Source: Euryodendron excelsum (Eukaryota; Streptophyta; Magnoliopsida; Ericales; Pentaphylacaceae). From it: 64,000 nt of DNA. The notes beneath the pieces are model-generated. The model was not told where the DNA came from. It made no database searches and saw only the letters and a program-made list of their open reading frames with translations. A program made the translations under genes and the position numbers. Positions 57,844-64,000 of the stretch are shown piece by piece. Position 1 is the stretch's first letter; each line of letters opens with the position of its first letter. The stretch lies in contig CM065394.1 in assembly GCA_033060915.1 (NCBI GenBank), forward strand, positions 19,427,501-19,491,500, read 5' to 3'.

Positions 57844-57952
57844 CTATTGTGCCTCAATTTTTCACACTCGAGAAAACACACACAAGTGAGAAAAACACGG
57901 TATTCTTTCGTTAGAACTCATCATTCTAGAAAGATGAGTGCGATTAGGTTTG

Positions 57953-58296
57953 AACTAGGGTTTAGGTATTCTAGGATTTAGATAACCTAGGGTTTAAAGC
58001 ATGCAATTAGAAAAGTTTGATTTTAGAAAACTTAGAATTAGGAAATATAGGATTTAAGAAAGCTTTGAAAATGATTTGATTTGATTTAAAAACACTTGAC
58101 TTGGAATGTTTGAAAAAGATTTGACTTGAATATTTGATTTGAAAGAATTTAGGAAGTTAGAGTTTGGAAAGATCAGATTTAGGACTAGGTGAGCTTAAAC
58201 CTACTACGATCACACTCCAACTAGCGGATCGCTCTATCAAGGCCACTAGGGGGATAGTGGAGGACATCTTAGTGCAAGTTGATAAGTTTTATGACC
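57953..58296 (+). other. Filler patch in the S-family LTR copied from two sites near 51.6 and 52.8 kb
   Basis: After TTTGAACTAG the LTR jumps to text matching 52728-52955 (TAGGTATYCTAGGRTTTAGATA onward, about 90 per cent). At 58183 it then enters a 114-bp copy of the element C protease gene (51573-51686, two or three mismatches). At 58297 it returns to the normal LTR order near 51966 (TTTTGGAAAACTTCCTCAAG). About 115 bp of the expected LTR is missing at the patch. Confidence 0.85.
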
Positions 58297-59699
58297 TTTA
58301 GAAAAAGGTTTTGGAAAACTTCCTCAAGAGAGAGTTTTTCAGAAAATAGATTGTTTGGCAACCTTTGAAAACTTTTAAGTGTTTTTAGAAAATAACTCCA
58401 TTTTGGTCTTTCGAAAATAAAAATCTATGGTTCGGGGGTTGGTTATGTGTAGGGAAAATATCCTATGATCATTACCGTACCCCGCCCTTTCGGTACCTAC
58501 ATGTCTAATCACCCTTACTCACTAAAATAACTGTTTACTATTATCCGCTTGATATCCACTTTAGGGTTTTGAAAATGGGATTTGGTCATCACTTTTTTGA
58601 TGAATAATGCATGATGCAAGTTTTGAAAAAAATGTTTGAAAATAGAAAGTTTTGAAGGGATTTGAAATAGGAATCATGAATTAATAGAAACTTTTGAAAA
58701 GGGAATTTGAGTTGAAATAAAAGTTATGACTGCACCATTTTAGGTTGCCTATGTATCTCATTTGGCGAAAATCAGGTCATTTGTAGTTCGGGCAAGAGCC
58801 CGATGGAAAAGAGGCACATTGAGGCCATTGAAAAGTTTTGAAGACACGTTGAGGTCTTTGGAAAGACTTGAAGACACTTCGAGATATTTGGAAAACGACT
58901 TTGAAGTAGGACTTGAGATGTTTGAAATGTTTTTAAAACCGGGTTTGAAGATTAACTCATGGGAGTTTTGGAAGTGTTTTGAAGTCTTGTTTTGAAAACT
59001 TTGGAGGTAGAGTTCGGGTTAGAAATGCCCTTGTGAACTTGTCTTCAAAAAGCTTTTGAAAGTAGTTTTTGCATACCTTATGAAAGGTATGCTCGATATT
59101 TCATCACCTTTATGAGGTTAGTCATTGAAAAGACTAAACTCCTTTGGGGCTATGAGTTTTGAAAACATGTTTGAAAGGGGGGCCATAAACTTTCCTTCGA
59201 TTTTTAAAACTTTAGGATTATAGAACTCTTCTTGAATGTTTCACGTACACTTGAACAATCCTAACCATGGAAGGATTAGGGTTGTTTCAAGAATGTGACG
59301 TTTGGAAATCATTTTTGAAAAGAACTTTTAAAAACACTTAGGGTTTTTAGAACCCTAGTATGTACAACCTTGAAGGTTGTACTCGATGTATCACGTTCCC
59401 TTGTAATCCTTAATCAAATAGGGTTAAGGACCTTTTGGGGTTGTGAGTTCTTGAAAAAATTTTTGAAAATAGTTTTTGGAAAACATAAAGTGTTTAGCCA
59501 GTTTAGTTGAGACAAGTTTAGGAGAACTTCTTGGAGGCATTTTTGAAGATAGAGTGTAGGGATATTTGAGAAGGTTTTGGGGTTGATTTTTGAAATTTCA
59601 AGAGAATAGGATTGTTTTTGAAAGTGTGCTATGAAAATGGTTTTTTGAGTTGAAAGATTATTTGAAAAGGGGTCTTTGAATTGGAACCTTGAAGCTTAC

Positions 59700-59965
59700 T
59701 AACCTAGGTTGGGTTGACCTAGGGCTAACTAACTAAGGTTAGGTCAACCTAGGGTTGAGGTGACTTAGGGTTAACTAACTAAGGTTAGGTTAACCTAGGG
59801 TTAAAGTGACCTAGGTTAATTAATTAAGGTTAGGTTAACCTAGGGTTAAGATGACCTAGGGTGAACTAACTTGGGTTAGATTAACTTAAGGTTGAGATGA
59901 CCTAGGGTTAACTAACTGAGGTTAGGTTAACTTAGGATTTGGACAACTAAGGTCAAGTTAACCTA
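59700..59965. repeat. 46-bp minisatellite in the S-family LTR
   Basis: Five to six units of the type TTAACTAACTAAGGTTAGGT followed by TAACCTAGGGTTRAGRTGACC, with starts near 59724, 59771, 59817, 59862 and 59908. The words resemble but do not equal plant telomere repeats (TTTAGGG). Confidence 0.85.
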
Positions 59966-61389
59966 GGGTTGGAAGGTGGTTTTGAACTAGGGTTTTGGAA
60001 AGGTGGTTTTATGCATGAAATCATAAAGTAGGTTTTGAAAATCATTTTATGAAAACCACTCAAGTGAGTGTTGGGGTTCTATGGTTGATATTTGGAAACT
60101 ACTTAAGAGAGGGTTGCCTTGGAACCATTTCATCCACAAACTCAAGAGAGAAAAACTTGTGAAAATCAACAATGAATAGATAGTTTTGACGACTTGAAAA
60201 TTGGTTTTGGAAAATCACTTTTAAGAGGTTAAAGACCACTCTAAAGAATAAAGGTTCATATGGTTGATTTGAAGGAAATCACTCCAAATAAGACTCCATG
60301 GGACCATTCCAATGACAATATTCAAGAAAGCAAAACTTCTAAAAATCAATGTGAAAATAATGGTTTAAGAAAGTCATTTTTAGTCAAATTAAAGAGTGTG
60401 CCATTTGAGAACCCTTTTTGAAGGGAATTGTTTTGAAAACCATTTTGAAGTGAATAGAGCCAACTCTAATGAACTAGGGTTCATATGGTCAAGATAATGG
60501 GAAGACCATTCAAGAGAGGATTCCAGGGGACCATTTCAACCACAATGTTTAAGAGAGTAAAATCTTTAAAACTCAACATAGAAGAAGAGGGTTTGAAAGC
60601 CATTTTAGTGCAATTTTGAAGAGCAATGAAATGTAGGATTGCAAAATAAAGTCAAGGGACTTAAAGAGTGTTTTCTAAGGTGTGAAAATTGAGGGTTTGA
60701 CCTAGGCTTCAAGGAACCAACCCTAGAATAATTTTTTAGGGAACCATTTGAATATAAGCTTTATGAATGATATAGAAAAAACAGATAGTGAAAGTTTTGG
60801 AAAAATGTTTATGAACATGACAATAAAGCCAAGCATGCAAAATATGAACAAGATAACCATATGCAAAGGGGTCATAGAATCATACAAGACTAAAGGCTTC
60901 ACCAAATAGCAATGTGCTCCAAGGCCATACCATCTTAAAGTAGGTTTGTGAGAGGTTCCCTACATGGTGGCTCTCACAAACTTTTCTCTAGGTATGAACT
61001 AAGAGTTTTCTTGTTTCAAGCATGCAACAAAGAGGGGTAGAAGATGGGGGTTAAAATAGAGAATAACCTAAGTAGGCTAGGAGGGAAAAGAGAGGAGTGG
61101 GGATTGCAAAAATGTAAAGAGAATACTACCTTTTGCCTTCAAACACTTTCAAACCTCCATGGATGCCTTGACTTGAGCTTGAATAGCCTTGGAGAGGCAT
61201 GAAGGGGCTGGAATGAGGTCTTCTATAGCATTGAAGGCTATATAAGTGTAGTGTATGAGTTAGAGGAAGATGAAATTTAACCTAAGTGCTTGAAGTGTGA
61301 GATGTATATAGGAATTCAAGGTTCTAGAGCAGTTTTTATAAAGCTTCGCTACCAAGTTCAATCCTGGAATATGCAAAGGGGGAGGCTTG

Positions 61390-61398
61390 TATTTATAG
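61390..61398 (-). promoter_or_regulatory. TATA box of the right S-family LTR
   Basis: CTATAAATACAAGCC on the minus strand, at the family position. Confidence 0.6.
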
Positions 61399-62817
61399 GC
61401 AAAACTGGAGAGGACTGGTGCATGTAGCACATGTGCTTGGGCAAAAATTGCCCTGGTGCATGTGTTATATGCGCTAGTACTGTTCCATCGGCAGAATGCC
61501 ACGTAGCACACTTTGTACTAGCTAAATCTTAAGGGTTAAGCAAAGTTTGATCAATTTGATCAAAATCTGGGCGCATGTAGCATATGCTTTGCTGCTGAAA
61601 ATGTTCATTTAAACTTTGCCTCGATAATTATGCAATTCGAAAAAGATTCAGGAAAATTGGTCAAGTCTACGATGTTCTTCTAGTGTTTTTCAAGAACTTT
61701 GAATTTTTGGGGACCTTGAAAGGTGTTTGGAAGAGTGAGATATCATCTTGGGAAGTGTGCACAAAAATACACTTTTGCAGAACGTCTGTGATACTCTTCA
61801 CGGATGTTCAAAAGTAGCCGTTCTCGGGCCACGTGATCGGGGCCTTTAGGAAGTGATCTCTCCGATCAGACCGTATCGATGGAATGTGCTCTGGAAATGC
61901 TTTCAAAAATTCACTAATTTACGCATTTCTCAAATCATTTGACGGTGCGTTATAATCAGGAAATTGGATAAAAAGTCAACCTTAGCGTTTGTGAGACGCT
62001 CCAAGGGTTACTGAAAGTGGCAGTTTTCGAGCCATGCGATCAGGGGCTTCGAGAAGTAATATATTCAATCGATTCATATCGATGGATAGATCTATGGTCA
62101 AGCTTTTGGGAATTCCCTGCTTTATACATTTCTTAAGTCATTTGACGATGCATTGTAACCATGAAATAATGAGAAAAGACAATCCTGGTGGACCGTTTGC
62201 GAGATGCTCCAAGGGCCTTTTGTTGAGTTGGGAGTATTTAGAGTCATGGGGCTCACCTTGGGTTAAATAGGGGTCCATGATATGGTTTTCCGGCTTGATC
62301 CCCAGAGCCAATGTGGTTTCGGGGCGCGCTTGGGCCACTAGGGATAAAATGGTCATTTTGATCAGAATCGGTCGAAAAGGGTCATGATGGATTGGAATGG
62401 TGTATTAAGTGTGCCGAACTGTTTGGGGACATTTCTGGAAGGTATTTTCTCTGTTTAGGTGTGATTTGTATTGTGTTGGGGTGCTTAGGGGTAAAATGGC
62501 AATTTTGACAGGAGTTGACTAGAATGGGACCGAAATTAGTTAGTATGGCGTATTGTGCACGCCAAACCATCTAGGAACATTTTGGAAGGGTGGACTTACT
62601 GTCTTAAGGGATTTTGAACTTTCTCAAAGGCGTGCCTGGAGGCCCAAGGGGCAAGTTTGGTTATTAGGCATCTATTGGGCTCAGTAGGTTCAAAAAGCGG
62701 TTGACTGATTGGATAGGTGTCTGAAAGTTGATTTGGGCTTGAATGTTCCTGTGGGGTTTTAAAAAGGAGTTCAATCAGGCTGGAGATTGCCGAGCAGGCA
62801 AAAATGGAGTGCTTACC

Positions 62818-64000
62818 AAGGGAAGACTTGATTTTGGAAAGATTTGAAATTTGGAAAAGTTTGGAAGTTAGAAATTTAGAAAGTTGGAACTTGGAAGTGT
62901 TTGAGAGTTCAAATTTAGGAAATATTTCAAGTTAGGAAATTGAGAAAGATTTGAAATTAGGAAAGATTTGATTTTTATTTCCTAAAGTTGAAGATTGGAT
63001 TTTATTTTTAAAAATAGATGATTTGATTTGGTTTCCTATTTGAAAAAGATTTGATTTGAATTGAAATTGGAAAGGTCTAATTTTGGAAATTTATCATTTG
63101 ATGTGACTTTGGAATTATGAAACCTATGATTTGAAGTTAAACTTAAATTTGGAAATATAGGATTTTATGCAGAAAATAGTTTTAGAAATCTATGATTTTT
63201 GATGCAATTAGAAAACTATAATTTTATGCGAGTAAAATAGGGTTTCCTAAACATAGATTTTAGGGAATTGACTGGGGCTTTAGGACAAAGAGTTTTTAGA
63301 AAGTAAATCTTTGAGAAGAACTTTTAAAAAGTGAATTTGCAGAACTTATTTTAGAAATGTATGAATGTAGACTTTTGAAAGTCTCTTGAATATCTTACTT
63401 TTGTAAAACGATTCTAGCCATGGGAGGACTAACCATTCTAGGATTGTGATTTTGACAACAACCAGGATTTGAAACCTTAATATGGACTTTGATGGTCTAT
63501 TTGAATGTAACACTTTTCTAAAACAACCCTAACCATAGAATGGTTAGAATTATTTTAGAATTGTGATTTCTTGTAAAACAATTTAAGACTTGAACTCAAA
63601 TTTGGACCTTGATGGTCATACTGAATATAACACTTTTCTAAAACAACCATAACCATGGAATTGTTAGAATCCTCTTAGGGTTGTGGTTTTGAAAACAACT
63701 TTGAAGAAAAAGGTTTTGAATGCAAGTTTTGAAACAACTTTTAATGTAAGTTTAAAAACACATTTGAATGCATGATTATGATAGCAATAATACAATAGGG
63801 ACATGAACATACAAGGTTAGGCTTCAATATATAACCAAGGGGGTCAGATCGATACTGTTTTAGGTGAAACTCAAAGAAAATCCCCAACATGATGATTCTC
63901 TCCAAGACCTTCTTATGCATGAACTTGGAGGTCCCTTATTTTAAGCATGCAAAAAGAGGAGGTAGAAGATGGGGATTAAAATAGAAAACCAAGTGGGTTA
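62818..64000 (-). mobile_element. Further S-family LTR fragment running out of the window
   Basis: From GATTTTGGAAAGATTTG onward the text follows the left S LTR from about 53.12 kb to 54.62 kb: TATTTCCTAAAGTTGAAGAT, GTTAGGCTTCAATATATAAC, AAGCATGCAAAAAGAGGAGG and GAAGATGGGGATTAAAATAG. It begins in mid-LTR, so the preceding LTR was inserted into or recombined with it. Confidence 0.75.

Larger units (their letters stand above)
56199..57847 (-). mobile_element. Short internal region of the S-family element
   Basis: Between two S-family LTRs and a minus-strand primer site at its right end. About 1.65 kb, far too short for gag-pol. Next to the left break is a small gag-like frame (see 56200-56420). 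The rest is leader-type DNA with a GA microsatellite near 57105-57122. Confidence 0.65.
57848..62817 (-). mobile_element. S-family 5' LTR (minus strand), about 4.97 kb
   Basis: Starts TGTGCCTCAATTTTTCACAC (plus view), the inverse of an LTR end, and runs to GGAGTGCTTACC, where the solo LTR has GGGATGCTTACA. TATA lies at 61390-61398. The middle differs strongly from the left LTR: 59.0-60.7 kb has its own minisatellite and repeated GGGACCATTYCAA blocks about 180-230 bp apart. The two LTRs are thus probably not a pair from a single insertion. It also carries the filler patch at 57953-58296. Confidence 0.75.

Noticed and set aside
59700..59965. Interstitial telomere repeat
   Set aside because: The unit is 46 bp and lacks runs of TTTAGGG; it is an ordinary minisatellite in an LTR.

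Overview
This is intergenic DNA from a flowering plant, most likely a eudicot. The evidence is nested Ty3/Gypsy LTR retrotransposons with plant tRNA-type primer-binding sites, giant Ogre/Tat-like LTRs, MULE-type MITEs with 9-bp target duplications, a plant-style LINE remnant, and a decayed WD40 (WDR20/DMWD-like) gene with GT-AG introns. The DNA is AT-rich and full of simple repeats. I found no intact host gene, no tRNA or rRNA gene and no CRISPR array. Almost every open frame is a remnant of a transposon protein, broken by stops, frameshifts or lost catalytic residues.

Layout. (1) 1-8325: element A, a plus-strand gypsy relic entering from the left (gag, protease, truncated RT, RNase H, truncated integrase, env-like/plant-transposon ORF, polypurine tract, 3' LTR). 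(2) 8.3-24 kb: mostly featureless AT-rich DNA with microsatellites, a minus-strand LINE RT fragment (15.2-15.8 kb), two exons of a broken WD40 gene (18.4-19.1 kb), a 160-205 bp tandem array (19.3-20.2 kb) and one unidentified exon-like frame. (3) 24.0-26.5 kb: a MITE split by a 877-bp MULE-type MITE with a perfect 9-bp TSD, and a second inverted copy 0.7 kb away. (4) 26.5-33.5 kb: a roughly 6.95-kb terminal-inverted-repeat element of unknown family. It carries three short gene remnants. Two of these appear to be paralogues in convergent orientation, each with its own TATA box. (5) 33.9-42.5 kb: element B, a minus-strand gypsy relic related to A. (6) 42.5-51.7 kb: element C, a plus-strand relative inserted into the gag of B. 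Its 5' LTR is itself split by a 4.7-kb solo LTR of a giant-LTR family (S) with perfect 5-bp TSDs. (7) 51.7-64 kb: further S-family LTRs on the minus strand. One truncates the protease of C and another carries a filler patch copied from sequences about 6 kb away.

A, B and C belong to one Athila-like lineage: similar LTR ends, gag, retropepsin and tRNA-Asp-type primer site. Each carries a different short repeated motif in the U3 just upstream of its TATA box. The insertion order read from the nesting is B, then C into B, then S into the LTR of C. The most novel objects are the convergent-gene TIR element at 26.5-33.5 kb, the U3 motif turnover, and the filler patch at 58 kb. All calls come from reading the sequence; none was tested by database search.
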